A DNA stretch of 64,000 nt from Pseudomonas sp. efr-133-TYG-5 (GCF_030209175.1 NZ_JARVSM010000001.1:1054001-1118000); one strand, 5' to 3'; positions 28,430 to 36,857 are shown, counted from the stretch's first letter. Numbers and translations are program-made. The notes: generated from the letters alone by a model not told the origin.

Positions 28430-29200
28430 ATGAACAAACTTTTGACTGTCAGCGCCCTGCTCGCCGGCCTTGCCTTCAACGCCCTGGCCCAGGCCGAAGA
28501 ACTGCGGGTAATGACCTCCGGCGGCTTCACCGCCGCCTACAAGATCCTCGGGCCGAAATTCGCCGCGGCCAGCGGCAACACCCTCGACACCAGCCTCGGC
28601 CCGTCGATGGGCAAGGCACCGGAAGCGATCCCCAATCGCCTCGCCCGCGGCGAGCCGGCCGACGTGGTAATCATGGTCGGCTACGCCCTCGACGACCTGA
28701 TCAAGCAAGGCAAGGTCGACCCGGCCTCGCGGGTGGAACTGGCGGATTCGCGGATCGGCCTGGTGGTGCGCCAAGGTGCGCCGAAACCGGACATCAGCAG
28801 CGTCGAGGCGCTGAAGAAAACTCTGCTCGAGGCGCAATCGGTGGCCTACTCCGATAGCGCCAGCGGCGTGTACATCGAGCAGCAGCTGTTCAACAAACTC
28901 GGCATCGAAGCGCAGTTGAAGCCGAAAGCGAAGATGATTGCGAAAATCCCGGTGGGCTCGGTGGTGGCCACCGGCGACTATCAACTGGGCTTCCAGCAGG
29001 TCAGCGAGTTGCTGCCGGTGCCAGGGGTGAGTTTCGTGGCGAAGATTCCGGAATCAGTGCAGTCGGTGACGCGTTTCGCCGCCGGCATTCCGGTCGGCGC
29101 ACAACACCCGGCCGAAGCCCGGGCCCTGCTCGCCTACCTCGCCGCGCCGGCCGCCCAGGCCGATGTGCAGGCTACCGGCCTCGACTCGGTCAAGCGCTGA
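28430..29200 (+). CDS. Orphan ModA-like periplasmic solute-binding protein
   Basis: A 256-residue exported type II binding protein with signal peptide (VSALLAGLAFNALAQAEE). LRVMTSGGFTAAYKILGPKF, GEPADVVIMVGYALDDLIKQGKV and YSDSASGVYIEQQLFNKLGI follow the fold of molybdate/ABC binding proteins (ModA/extracellular family 11). No ABC permease or ATPase is encoded nearby; instead it lies 11 bases after an MFS gene. Its end overlaps the convergent LysR gene by 11 bases. Ligand unknown; an organic anion shared with the MFS carrier is one possibility. Confidence 0.8.
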   Translation: MNKLLTVSALLAGLAFNALAQAEELRVMTSGGFTAAYKILGPKFAAASGNTLDTSLGPSMGKAPEAIPNRLARGEPADVVIMVGYALDDLIKQGKVDPASRVELADSRIGLVVRQGAPKPDISSVEALKKTLLEAQSVAYSDSASGVYIEQQLFNKLGIEAQLKPKAKMIAKIPVGSVVATGDYQLGFQQVSELLPVPGVSFVAKIPESVQSVTRFAAGIPVGAQHPAEARALLAYLAAPAAQADVQATGLDSVKR

Positions 29201-30104
29201 CCGTCGGCGCCTGGACTTTCATTGCCACCACCAGGCGCTCCAGCTCCAACGCCGCCGGGGTCAGCGTGCGACCCCGGCGCTTGAGGATGCCGACACTGCG
29301 CATCACCTGCGGATCGGTCAGCGGCACCCGCGTCAGGATCGGGTGATCGGCAGCCGGCATCGCCATCAGCGGCACCGCCGCCACGCCGAGCCCGGCTTCC
29401 ACCAGGCCGATCATCGTCGTCACATGCAGGGTTTCGCAGATGCTCGGCCGTTGCGGCACCACCCGACTCAGCGCTTGATCGAGGAGGAAGCGGTTGCCCG
29501 AGGTCTTGTCCAGCGAGATGTAATCCTGCTGATAGAACTCGTCCCACGTCACACTGCTGCGCCCGGCCAGCGGATGATCGCGGCGACAGGCCACCACGTA
29601 ACTCTCTTGCACCAGCGGCTCGAAATCGACGCCGGCCTCCTGGGTGCCCATGAAACTCAAGCCGAAATCCGCCGCGCCCTCGACGACCGCACTGAGCACG
29701 TCGTGCGCACTGGAATCGAGGACTTTGACTTTGATCCGGGGAAATTGCCGGTGATAGTGCGCGACCACCCGCGGCATGAAGTAGTACGCCGCCGACGGCA
29801 CGCAGGCGACGGTGACGTGGCCGAGTCGATTGGAGGCAACCTCGCTGATCCCCAGCAGCGCCAGGTCGAGGTCATCGAGCAAACGTTCGACCCGCGGGAT
29901 GAAACCGCGCCCGGCCTGGGTCAGGCTGACCCGGCGCGTGGTGCGCTCGAACAGTTTCACGCCGAGGGCATCTTCGAGCTTTTCGATACGCCGGCTCAGC
30001 GCCGGTTGCGAAATGCGCACGGTGTCGGCGGCCTTGCGGAAACTGCCTTGCTCGACCACCGCACGAAAGGCTTGCAGGTCGTTGAGGTCGAAGTTGATGG
30101 CCAT
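29190..30104 (-). CDS. LysR-family transcriptional regulator
   Basis: A 304-residue LysR regulator: N-terminal winged helix (LNDLQAFRAVVEQGSFRKAA, then ISQPALSRRIEKLEDALGVKLFERTTRRVSLT) and a C-terminal substrate domain from about residue 92. It is convergent with, and overlaps, the binding-protein gene, which is unusual for a LysR gene and its target. It may regulate the MFS/binding-protein pair or other genes. The effector cannot be read from sequence. Confidence 0.9.
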   Translation of the reverse strand: MAINFDLNDLQAFRAVVEQGSFRKAADTVRISQPALSRRIEKLEDALGVKLFERTTRRVSLTQAGRGFIPRVERLLDDLDLALLGISEVASNRLGHVTVACVPSAAYYFMPRVVAHYHRQFPRIKVKVLDSSAHDVLSAVVEGAADFGLSFMGTQEAGVDFEPLVQESYVVACRRDHPLAGRSSVTWDEFYQQDYISLDKTSGNRFLLDQALSRVVPQRPSICETLHVTTMIGLVEAGLGVAAVPLMAMPAADHPILTRVPLTDPQVMRSVGILKRRGRTLTPAALELERLVVAMKVQAPTVSA

Positions 30105-30408
30105 GGCGGACTCGAAAGGAATTGATTCGCTGAGGCTATAAATGTAACCAATTGATGCAAATTATTACAGAAGCACATCTGCTCAAGCATGTGCTGCCCT
30201 AGAGTGTTCACATGGCCTGAGATCGTCCGAGCCCTTTGTGGGAGCGAGATTGCTCGCGAAAGTGGTGTGTCATTCAGCAGACACGCCGTCTGACAGATCC
30301 TTTTCGCGAGCTAGCTCGCTCCGACAGTTGGATCGTCAGTGGATCTTCAATCGTTGCAACCTTTATCCTTGTCGCCCCCCGCCGTACCGCGTTACTGGAG
30401 TCCCGCTC
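30105..30408. repeat. Intergenic region with inverted REP pair
   Basis: A 304-base gap between divergent lysR and kefB/C-type genes. GTGGGAGCGAGATTGCTCGCG (from 30238) and the opposing TTCGCGAGCTAGCTCGCTCC (from 30303) form a REP pair. The first 100 bases are AT-rich and should hold the lysR promoter; the last 80 should hold the antiporter promoter. No other gene is evident. Confidence 0.65.
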
Positions 30409-32217
30409 ATGCCCCATGAAGGCAATCTGTTGCAAGCCGCCGTCGTCTTTCTCCTGGCCGCCGTGCTCACCGTGCCCCTGGCCAAGCGCCTGCAACTGGG
30501 CGCGGTGCTCGGTTATCTGTTTGCCGGGGTGATCATCGGCCCGTCGGTGCTGGGCCTGATCGGCAATCCGCAGAGTGTCAGCCATATCTCGGAACTGGGC
30601 GTGGTGTTGCTGCTGTTCATCATCGGTCTGGAGCTGTCGCCGCGACGCTTGTGGGTGATGCGCAAATCGGTGTTTGGCGTCGGTCTGGCGCAGGTGCTGC
30701 TGACCGGTTCGGTGATTGGCGTGCTGGCGTTGTCGGTGTTCGGCCAACCGCTGAACAGTGCGATCGTCTTGGGCCTGGGTCTGGCGCTGTCGTCCACCGC
30801 GTTCGGCTTGCAAAGCCTGGCGGAACGCAAGGAACTGACCAGCCCGCACGGTCGTCTGGCGTTTGCGATTCTGCTGTTCCAAGACATCGCCGCGATCCCG
30901 CTGATCGCGCTGGTGCCGATGCTCGCGGGCGTCGATCACCACACCAGCACCGCCGACGATGTGCGCCACAGTTTGCAGGTGCTGGGCAGCATCGCCGTCG
31001 TGGTAATCGGCGGGCGTTATCTGTTGCGCCCGGTGTTCCGCGTGGTGGCGAAAACCGGTCTGCCGGAAGTGTCTACCGCCACCGCGTTGCTGGTGGTGAT
31101 CGGCACGGCGTGGCTGATGGATATGGTCGGTGTGTCGATGGCGTTGGGCGCGTTTCTCGCCGGCCTGCTGCTGGCGGATTCGGAATATCGCCATGAGCTG
31201 GAAGCGCAGATCGAGCCGTTCAAGGGCCTGCTGCTCGGGCTGTTTTTCATCAGCGTCGGCATGGGCGCCAACCTCAGTCTGTTGCTCAGTGCGCCGATCA
31301 CGGTGCTGGGGCTGACTCTGCTGCTGATCGCCCTGAAGTTGCCGTTGTTGTTTGTGGTCGGGCGTCTGGCCGGTGGGCTGAACAAGGTCAGCGCGATTCG
31401 CCTCGGCATCGTGCTGGCGGCGGGTGGTGAATTCGCGTTTGTGGTGTTCAAGATCGGTCGCGATCAGGGCCTGTTCGAACCGCGTCTGTATGACCTGCTG
31501 GTACTGACCATCACTCTATCGATGGCCGTCACGCCGCTGTTGCTGCTGATCTGCGCACGGCTGGTCAGCCCGAAGGTGCAGCCGGTGGAAGTGCCGGAGA
31601 AATTCCGCCAGATCGACACCGAAACCCCACGCGTGGTGATCGCCGGCATGGGCCGGATGGGTCAGATCGTGGCGCGGATCCTGCGTGCACAGAACATCAA
31701 GTTCGTCGCCCTCGACACCTCGGTGGAAACCATCGAGCTGTCGCGCAGTTTCGGCGGCGTACCGGTGTTCTACGGCGACCCGATGCGGCCGGAAATCCTC
31801 AACGCCGCCAAGGTCGGGGAAGCGGAATATTTCGTCATCGCCACCGACGATCCGGAAACCAACATCAAGACCGCTGAGATCGTGCGCAAGCTCTACCCGC
31901 ACATGAAGATCATCGCCCGGGCGCGTAACCGCCAGCACGTGCATCGTTTGGTGGATGTGGGGGCCGATCCGATCCGGGAGACCTATTACTCAAGCCTCGA
32001 AATGAGCCGTCGTACGCTGGTTGGCCTTGGCTTGACCCAGGCCCAGGCAGACGCGCGGATCAAGCGCTTCAAGCACCATGACGAACAGGTGCTCGAGGCC
32101 CAACACGCGGTGTACGACGACGCGGCCAAAGTGCTGCAGACCGCCCAGGAAGCGCGGGCGGAACTGGCCCGGCTGTTCGAGTCGGATCAACTGGAAGAAC
32201 AATCGGGCAAGTCCTGA
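30409..32217 (+). CDS. CPA2-family K+/H+ antiporter (KefB/KefC type) with TrkA-N domain
   Basis: A 602-residue protein: about 12-13 membrane segments (residues 1-385) with GLGLALSSTAFGLQSLAERKE and FQDIAAIPLIAL, both typical of Kef transporters, and a cytoplasmic RCK/TrkA-N domain (RVVIAGMGRMGQIVARIL, about residues 405-525). Kef systems release K+ during electrophile or thiol stress under glutathione control. The start at 30409 is chosen because the in-frame upstream extension covers REP sequence. No KefF/KefG ancillary gene is adjacent; the NAD(P)H oxidoreductase at 47.6 kb is not linked. Confidence 0.88.
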   Translation: MPHEGNLLQAAVVFLLAAVLTVPLAKRLQLGAVLGYLFAGVIIGPSVLGLIGNPQSVSHISELGVVLLLFIIGLELSPRRLWVMRKSVFGVGLAQVLLTGSVIGVLALSVFGQPLNSAIVLGLGLALSSTAFGLQSLAERKELTSPHGRLAFAILLFQDIAAIPLIALVPMLAGVDHHTSTADDVRHSLQVLGSIAVVVIGGRYLLRPVFRVVAKTGLPEVSTATALLVVIGTAWLMDMVGVSMALGAFLAGLLLADSEYRHELEAQIEPFKGLLLGLFFISVGMGANLSLLLSAPITVLGLTLLLIALKLPLLFVVGRLAGGLNKVSAIRLGIVLAAGGEFAFVVFKIGRDQGLFEPRLYDLLVLTITLSMAVTPLLLLICARLVSPKVQPVEVPEKFRQIDTETPRVVIAGMGRMGQIVARILRAQNIKFVALDTSVETIELSRSFGGVPVFYGDPMRPEILNAAKVGEAEYFVIATDDPETNIKTAEIVRKLYPHMKIIARARNRQHVHRLVDVGADPIRETYYSSLEMSRRTLVGLGLTQAQADARIKRFKHHDEQVLEAQHAVYDDAAKVLQTAQEARAELARLFESDQLEEQSGKS

Positions 32218-32232
32218 GCCCCCGCCGATAAC

Positions 32233-32284
32233 CCTGATCGTTCCCACGTCCAGGCGGCGAACCGTGCGCGTGGGAACGATCAGG
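32233..32284. terminator. Perfect 16-bp inverted repeat between convergent kef-type and hcnC genes
   Basis: CCTGATCGTTCCCACG (32233-32248) and CGTGGGAACGATCAGG (32269-32284) are exact complements with a 20-base loop. The GATCGTTCCCACG word is a common dispersed repeat in fluorescent pseudomonads. Its placement between the ends of two convergent genes suggests bidirectional termination, though no T-tract is present. Confidence 0.55.
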
Positions 32285-32299
32285 TGGGACCCAGCAGGC

Positions 32300-33559
32300 T
32301 CAGGCTATCTCCAGCGCCCTCTCTTCTTTGGCCGACGCCACTTCAAACCGATCCGCCAGAAACGGCGTGATGTCCAGCGGCAGTGCTTCATCGTTGATCA
32401 GCTTGTCCAGCAGCACCCCGGTGATCGCCGAGGTCAGCACGCCGGTGCGGAAATGTCCGCAGGCATTCAGATAGCCCTCGACCCCGCGCATCGGCCCGAG
32501 AATCGGCAGTTCGTCCGGCGAGCCCGGCCGCAAGCCGGCCCAGGTGCGCTTGAGGTTGATGTCGGCCAGTTCCGGCAGGCAGCGCACCGCCCCCTGCACC
32601 AGGCCGGCGATTTCCGGCCAGGTGGTGCTGACGTCGAAGCCTTTGTCCTCGGTGGTGCTGCCAATGAGGATCTCGCCGTTGTCCTTTTGCGCCACGTAGC
32701 AGTCGCTGGTGGTCAGGCAGCCGTTGAGGAGCTTGGGCAAGCGCTCGGTGAGCAGGATCTGGCCTTTCACCGGCTTCACCGGAATGCGCACGCCGGTGGC
32801 CCACTCGCTGAGATCCGCCGCCCAGGCACCGGCCGCGTTGATCAGGGTCTTGCAGTGGAACACGCCGGCCTCGGCCGTCTGCACCCCGGTGACCCGCGTG
32901 CCGTGATGCAGCACGCCGGTGACGTTGGTGTTGACGAACATCTCCACGCCATTCTGCCGCGCGCCTTCGGTGTAGGCGTCAGCGAGGCGGAATGGACTGA
33001 CCTGATGATCGCAGAGGAATTCCAGCGCCCCGCGCGCTTCATGGCTGACGCTCGGCTCAGCCGCACGCAGCGCCGCCTGATCGAGCCAGCGCACCTGGTC
33101 GGCCAGGTGCGGAATGCAGCCAACGATATGTTCAGCGTAGAGCCGATCCTCATCGTCATAAATGACGAATTTCAGCCCGGTCTTCTCGAACTTGAAATCC
33201 ATCCCATGGTTGTCCACCAGCTCGCGGTGCAGCGCCGGATACAGCGCGTTGGATTGCAAGGCGAACTCGAAAAACGACGGCGGCAGAATGTGCGGCGTGC
33301 TCGCATCCACCGCCACCGCCGCGCCCTGAGTGGCGCGCTTGCGGTTGGCCGACATCATGCGAAAGAAAATCACCCCGCACCCCAGCCCCACCGACTCCCC
33401 GATGGCCCACAGGCCACCGGCCGAGGCGCGGGTGGCATTGCCCGGACGCTTGGCGTCGATCAGCGCGACCTTGAGGTTTTTGCGCTTGGACAGTTGATAG
33501 GCAATCGACGCGCCGATCACACCGCCGCCGGCGATGACCACGTCATAGAACTTACTCAT
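32300..33559 (-). CDS. hcnC: Hydrogen cyanide synthase subunit HcnC (FAD oxidoreductase)
   Basis: A 419-residue DAO-family flavoprotein. YDVVIAGGGVIGASIAYQLS binds FAD; NATRASAGGLWAIGESVGLG, CGVIFFRMM and HILPPSFFEFALQSNALYPALH are characteristic of HcnC; GLRPGSPDELPILG and GHFRTGVLTSAITG close the FAD site. With HcnA and HcnB it forms the membrane-associated enzyme that oxidises glycine to HCN and CO2. The start at 33559 overlaps the end of hcnB by eight bases. Third and last gene of the hcn operon. Confidence 0.95.
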   Translation of the reverse strand: MSKFYDVVIAGGGVIGASIAYQLSKRKNLKVALIDAKRPGNATRASAGGLWAIGESVGLGCGVIFFRMMSANRKRATQGAAVAVDASTPHILPPSFFEFALQSNALYPALHRELVDNHGMDFKFEKTGLKFVIYDDEDRLYAEHIVGCIPHLADQVRWLDQAALRAAEPSVSHEARGALEFLCDHQVSPFRLADAYTEGARQNGVEMFVNTNVTGVLHHGTRVTGVQTAEAGVFHCKTLINAAGAWAADLSEWATGVRIPVKPVKGQILLTERLPKLLNGCLTTSDCYVAQKDNGEILIGSTTEDKGFDVSTTWPEIAGLVQGAVRCLPELADINLKRTWAGLRPGSPDELPILGPMRGVEGYLNACGHFRTGVLTSAITGVLLDKLINDEALPLDITPFLADRFEVASAKEERALEIA

Positions 33560-34961
33560 GAGCAGCGGCCTCCGTGCCGAGGGACTGGAACGCGGAAAAA
33601 GGGATCGGATCAATCGGGAAGCGCGGCCGCAGCCAGCCGACATCCTGACGCCCGGTGGCCTGGCGCAGCCGATCGCTGCAGTAGCCGACGCACATCCGCC
33701 CCTGGCAATCGCCCATGCTCACCCGGGTGCGCATTTTCAGGCTGGCGATGTCGCGCACGCCCTGCTCCAGCGCGCGGTCGATGTCGGCACGGGTGGCGTG
33801 CTCGCAGCGACAGATCACGGTGTCGGCCGCCGGCAATGCCGTTTGCCCGACGCCGCGCTCGGTGTAGCGATCCACCGCCGCCCGGAAGCGCACGATGGCC
33901 TTGAGTTTGCCCAGGTAGCGGTCGCGCCGCACCCGCGCCAGGTCTTCCTCGAGCACCCCGCGTTGCAGCAGGATCGACGTCGCGGCGATCCTGCCGGCCA
34001 GCATCGCCGCCTCGCCGCCGCGGATGCCGCCCATGTCCCCCGCCAGGTGCACGTGCGCCTCGCTGCTTTGCTGCCAAATGTCGGCGTTGGCACGCAGATA
34101 GCCATCGTCGCTGAAGCCGTGATCGAGGCCCATCTGCTGGCTCAATTGCGTGCGCGGGATAAAGCCGTAACCCACCGCCAGGGTCTGCGCCTCGATGCGT
34201 TCGAGCCGCGTCAGGTCGGCCTCCCACGTCGCCGAGTACGGCGCCACGCTGACGCTGCTCAACTCGCCGTCGCCGTGAGCCTCGACCACACCCCAGCCGT
34301 AGTGCATCGGAATACCGTGCAACTTCAGGTAGGCGAGCATGCTCAGACCGTCGAGGAACAGTTGCGGCTTGTTCAGCAGCGCCAGGCTCTCGCGGGCGAT
34401 CTTGCCGAAGGCACAGGCCTCGTAGACGCCGGCCACGCGCACGCCTGACGCATGTAGCTGACACGCCACCAGCGGCAACAGCGGCCCGGTGCCGGCAATC
34501 AGCACCGGACCTTGCGGCTTGACCACACCGCTCTTGATTTGCAGCTGCAAGCCGCCGAGCAGGATCACCCCCGGCAGCGTCCAGCCGGGAAACGGCACAC
34601 TGCGCTCGTGGCAACCGGCCGCCAGCAGCAACTGCGCATAGTGAAATTCCTGCAGTTGCTCGTCGCCATCGAGCACCACCAGCGAACGCGTGCCTTCGGC
34701 GCCGACCACGCGATGGTTGAGGCGCACGTCGATCAGGCCCGATTGCGCCTGGAAATCACCGTGCAGTCTGCCCAGTGCTTCGCTGTAGCGCGGCCCCAGA
34801 TAGTCGAGCTGCACACCGTCGCGCAGCGGCCCGCGATAGACCACGCCACCCAGGCGCGAGGCTTCTTCGAGCAAGGTGCAACGCACGCCGTGGCGGGCCA
34901 GTTCGATGGCGGCGGCCATCCCCGCCGGCCCGCCGCCGACAATCACCGGATCGAGGCTCAT
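33552..34961 (-). CDS. hcnB: Hydrogen cyanide synthase subunit HcnB (FAD oxidoreductase)
   Basis: A 469-residue flavoprotein. DPVIVGGGPAGMAAAIELARHG is the N-terminal FAD motif, a second dinucleotide motif is at PQGPVLIAGTGPLLPLVA, and the C-terminal BFD-like [2Fe-2S] region shows CRCEHATRADIDRALEQGV and a DCQGRMCVGYC cysteine cluster. The ATG at 34961 overlaps the hcnA stop as ATGA, so the upstream in-frame extension inside hcnA is rejected. It relays electrons from glycine oxidation together with HcnA and HcnC. Length matches HcnB of P. fluorescens. Confidence 0.95.
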   Translation of the reverse strand: MSLDPVIVGGGPAGMAAAIELARHGVRCTLLEEASRLGGVVYRGPLRDGVQLDYLGPRYSEALGRLHGDFQAQSGLIDVRLNHRVVGAEGTRSLVVLDGDEQLQEFHYAQLLLAAGCHERSVPFPGWTLPGVILLGGLQLQIKSGVVKPQGPVLIAGTGPLLPLVACQLHASGVRVAGVYEACAFGKIARESLALLNKPQLFLDGLSMLAYLKLHGIPMHYGWGVVEAHGDGELSSVSVAPYSATWEADLTRLERIEAQTLAVGYGFIPRTQLSQQMGLDHGFSDDGYLRANADIWQQSSEAHVHLAGDMGGIRGGEAAMLAGRIAATSILLQRGVLEEDLARVRRDRYLGKLKAIVRFRAAVDRYTERGVGQTALPAADTVICRCEHATRADIDRALEQGVRDIASLKMRTRVSMGDCQGRMCVGYCSDRLRQATGRQDVGWLRPRFPIDPIPFSAFQSLGTEAAAHE

Positions 34962-35272
34962 AGCGCCTCCTGCGTGTTGAGGCGATTGACCTGGGTTTCG
35001 ACGCGCATGCCGTCGCGGACCACGGTCTGGCAGGCGCGGCGCTTGTGCCGGCCGTTGATTTTCACCAGGCAGCACTGGCACACGCCCATGCCGCAGTAGG
35101 CACCGCTGATCTGGTTGTGATCGTTGCGCGCGACCTGGCGCAGGCCGAGGGACTGAATGACGCTGAGGACGGTTTCGCCAATGGCGGCAGTGACCGGTTG
35201 ACCGTTGATGTGCACGGTCATATCCGCCTGCGCCAGGGGCTGGATATCAAAGGTTCTTTCTAGGCAGTGCAT
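34958..35272 (-). CDS. hcnA: Hydrogen cyanide synthase subunit HcnA ([2Fe-2S] protein)
   Basis: A 104-residue protein with a plant-type [2Fe-2S] ferredoxin fold; the cysteines are in AYCGMGVCQCC (Cys60, 65, 67, 68) and RRACQTVV (Cys81). The length equals that of known HcnA proteins, and the start MHCLERTFDIQPLAQADMTV aligns with them; an in-frame start four codons upstream is less likely because it lies against the regulatory GGA site. First gene of hcnABC. Translation is probably controlled by RsmA/RsmE, because a consensus binding site overlaps the ribosome-binding region. Confidence 0.95.
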   Translation of the reverse strand: MHCLERTFDIQPLAQADMTVHINGQPVTAAIGETVLSVIQSLGLRQVARNDHNQISGAYCGMGVCQCCLVKINGRHKRRACQTVVRDGMRVETQVNRLNTQEAL

Positions 35273-35280
35273 TGCGTTAA

Positions 35281-35290
35281 TCATCCGTGA
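35281..35290 (-). promoter_or_regulatory. RsmA/RsmE binding site over the hcnA ribosome-binding region
   Basis: On the gene strand the leader reads TCACGGATGA, an exact fit to the A/U-CANGGANG-U/A consensus for RsmA/CsrA proteins, and practically the same as the hcnA Shine-Dalgarno site used in structural work on RsmE. The GGA ends 11 bases before the ATG at 35272. Binding would block translation until the Gac-controlled small RNAs titrate RsmA/E away. Confidence 0.85.
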
Positions 35291-35475
35291 AAGGTTCAGG
35301 TGAGATTGCGACAGCTCCTTGCTGCACTACACCGCGCCGGCGCAGGGGCCTTACGGGGTTCAATCGGCCGGCTGGGGTGACTCCGTCAGCGCAACAACAG
35401 GCGCGCAAGCAATGTAGTCGATCCAGCGGCAAGGGCCTGGATCTTTTACGTTAGGGGATATCGGCCCCGGGAACA

Positions 35476-35489
35476 TTGATCCAGGTCGA
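35476..35489 (-). promoter_or_regulatory. Candidate ANR (FNR-type) box of the hcn promoter
   Basis: Gene-strand sequence TCGACCTGGATCAA has a perfect downstream half (ATCAA) and a 3/5 upstream half relative to TTGAT-N4-ATCAA. It lies about 204 bases upstream of hcnA, which is compatible with a long untranslated leader. hcn promoters of pseudomonads are ANR-activated at low oxygen. The rest of the 35291-35633 interval holds no gene that I can see. Confidence 0.5.
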
Positions 35490-35582
35490 TGAAAATGACC
35501 GGACGGTTCTGCGTTCGTCGCCTGGCACGCCGCCACGCCCCATGGCGTCGGACAGCGGCCGCAGCGCCTGCAGAATGCAAAA

Positions 35583-35612
35583 AGCCGCTGCCACCCGAAG
35601 GTGGCAGCGGCT
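35583..35612 (-). terminator. Rho-independent terminator after the 24-residue peptide gene
   Basis: AGCCGCTGCCACC and GGTGGCAGCGGCT form a perfect 13-bp stem with a CGAA loop; on the minus strand it is followed by TTTTTGC. It ends the minus-strand unit comprising the 313-residue membrane protein and the small peptide gene. Confidence 0.85.
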
Positions 35613-35633
35613 GGGGCATGAGCCCCGCAACAA

Positions 35634-35708
35634 TCAGTGTACGAACAGGGCGATCAGAATGATGATCGGGATCGGTACACCGAGGAAAAACAGTAGAAGT
35701 GAGCGCAT
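35634..35708 (-). CDS. 24-residue hydrophobic membrane peptide
   Basis: A very short reading frame, MRSLLLFFLGVPIPIIIL then IALFVH, ending in TGA. It is supported by a strong AAGGAGA ribosome site 6 bases before the ATG, by lying only 15 bases after the preceding membrane-protein gene on the same strand, and by a perfect terminator 21 bases after its stop. It is a single membrane-spanning helix with a Pro-Ile-Pro kink. It could be a small regulatory partner of the upstream membrane protein. No known family is assigned. Confidence 0.65.
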   Translation of the reverse strand: MRSLLLFFLGVPIPIIILIALFVH

Positions 35709-35723
35709 GGTGATTCTCCTTGT

Positions 35724-36665
35724 TTAACGGACTGGAGGCAGCGTGGTCGTGGTGGTGTAGGTTTCGACTTCGACATACTCGACCGCATCGCGACGACGAC
35801 CGCCGAAGGTGGCCGAGAGGCTGGCGAAGAACGCACCGGCCAGCAGCGCGATGAACATCCACAGCGAGGTCCAGGCAGCCACTTTGGCGGCGGTATCAGC
35901 GGCCTGTTGCGCCTTCAGTTTGGCGTCGGCAATGGCTTTCTGAGTACGCGCATAGATCTCGTCGACACGACGCTCGGCATCAGCCTGGCTGAGGTTGGTA
36001 CGCTGAGCGACCAGTTGCGCCAGATACGTACGATCCTCGGCGCTCAGCTGACCGTTGGCCAGGCTCTGGGCGAAGATCCGGGTGACGGTGCCACGGGCGG
36101 CATCATCGCTGACGGCGGCCGGACGGTCGTCGCGGAACAGGCTGTCGACAAAGTAACCGTACTGATCACTGTCGGTATTGGCCGCAGCGCTGCCGGCTGC
36201 CTGGGTCATGGCACTGGCGGCACCACCGGCGACACTGGCCCCGGCCTGCACACCACCGCTGACGATACTGCTGACCGAGCCGACCACCAGGGTCGCGGTC
36301 ACCAGCGTAGCGACGCACCAGGCGAGGAAACCGTGCGCGGTATCGCGGAAGTACACCTCGTCACCGTGCATGTTGGCCCACTTCACCCGCAGGCGACCGG
36401 CGATATAGCCACCCAGGCCGGAAGCGATGATCTGCGTCGCCGCCAGCCAGACAATCGTCGAAATGCCCAGGCCCTTGGCGCTGACGCCCTCCCCGGCCCA
36501 CGGTGAAACGGCAGAGAAACCCAGACCGAAACCGAGCAGCACCAGGATCAACGACAAGGCGGCCGCCGCGGCGGCACCTGCGAAGATCGCACCCCAGGAC
36601 ACGCCTGAGACGTTGCTCGACTCTCCTTCGTAGGCAGGATAAAACCCATCAGAGGATCTATTCAT
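35724..36665 (-). CDS. Conserved membrane protein of unknown function
   Basis: A 313-residue protein: short polar N-terminus, a Gly/Ala-rich first membrane segment (VSWGAIFAGAAAAAALSLIL), further segments near residues 60-90 and 105-145, a soluble helical region with an Ala-rich stretch (about 210-265), and a last segment (SLWMFIALLAGAFFASLSATFGG) before a basic RRR and a Thr-rich tail. The start at 36665 removes an unlikely upstream extension. Similar proteins occur in many pseudomonads without assigned role. The 24-residue peptide gene lies downstream in the same unit. Confidence 0.75.
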   Translation of the reverse strand: MNRSSDGFYPAYEGESSNVSGVSWGAIFAGAAAAAALSLILVLLGFGLGFSAVSPWAGEGVSAKGLGISTIVWLAATQIIASGLGGYIAGRLRVKWANMHGDEVYFRDTAHGFLAWCVATLVTATLVVGSVSSIVSGGVQAGASVAGGAASAMTQAAGSAAANTDSDQYGYFVDSLFRDDRPAAVSDDAARGTVTRIFAQSLANGQLSAEDRTYLAQLVAQRTNLSQADAERRVDEIYARTQKAIADAKLKAQQAADTAAKVAAWTSLWMFIALLAGAFFASLSATFGGRRRDAVEYVEVETYTTTTTLPPVR

Positions 36666-36857
36666 TGTTGTAGTGCTCCAGGCATGAAAAATGGTGTTAC
36701 AACTCGTCACGAGATGAATTGCAGTGACCGTGCCAGTCGCCAACTTTTAATAAATCTTTATATTTCAATTAGTTAAAAAGACTGAACTTCCTAGGACCAT
36801 GCAATTTGCAACAAGCGCCGAATAACAGCGGGTTTTCTGCATTGCTTGGCCAGCGCG

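Noticed and set aside
32233..32284. Insertion-sequence end or attachment site
   Set aside because: It is an isolated inverted repeat of a type dispersed in pseudomonads; no transposase, target duplication or integrase is nearby.
32300..33559. Glycine oxidase, D-amino acid dehydrogenase or opine oxidase
   Set aside because: Sequence features and the overlapping hcnB and hcnA genes identify it as HcnC.
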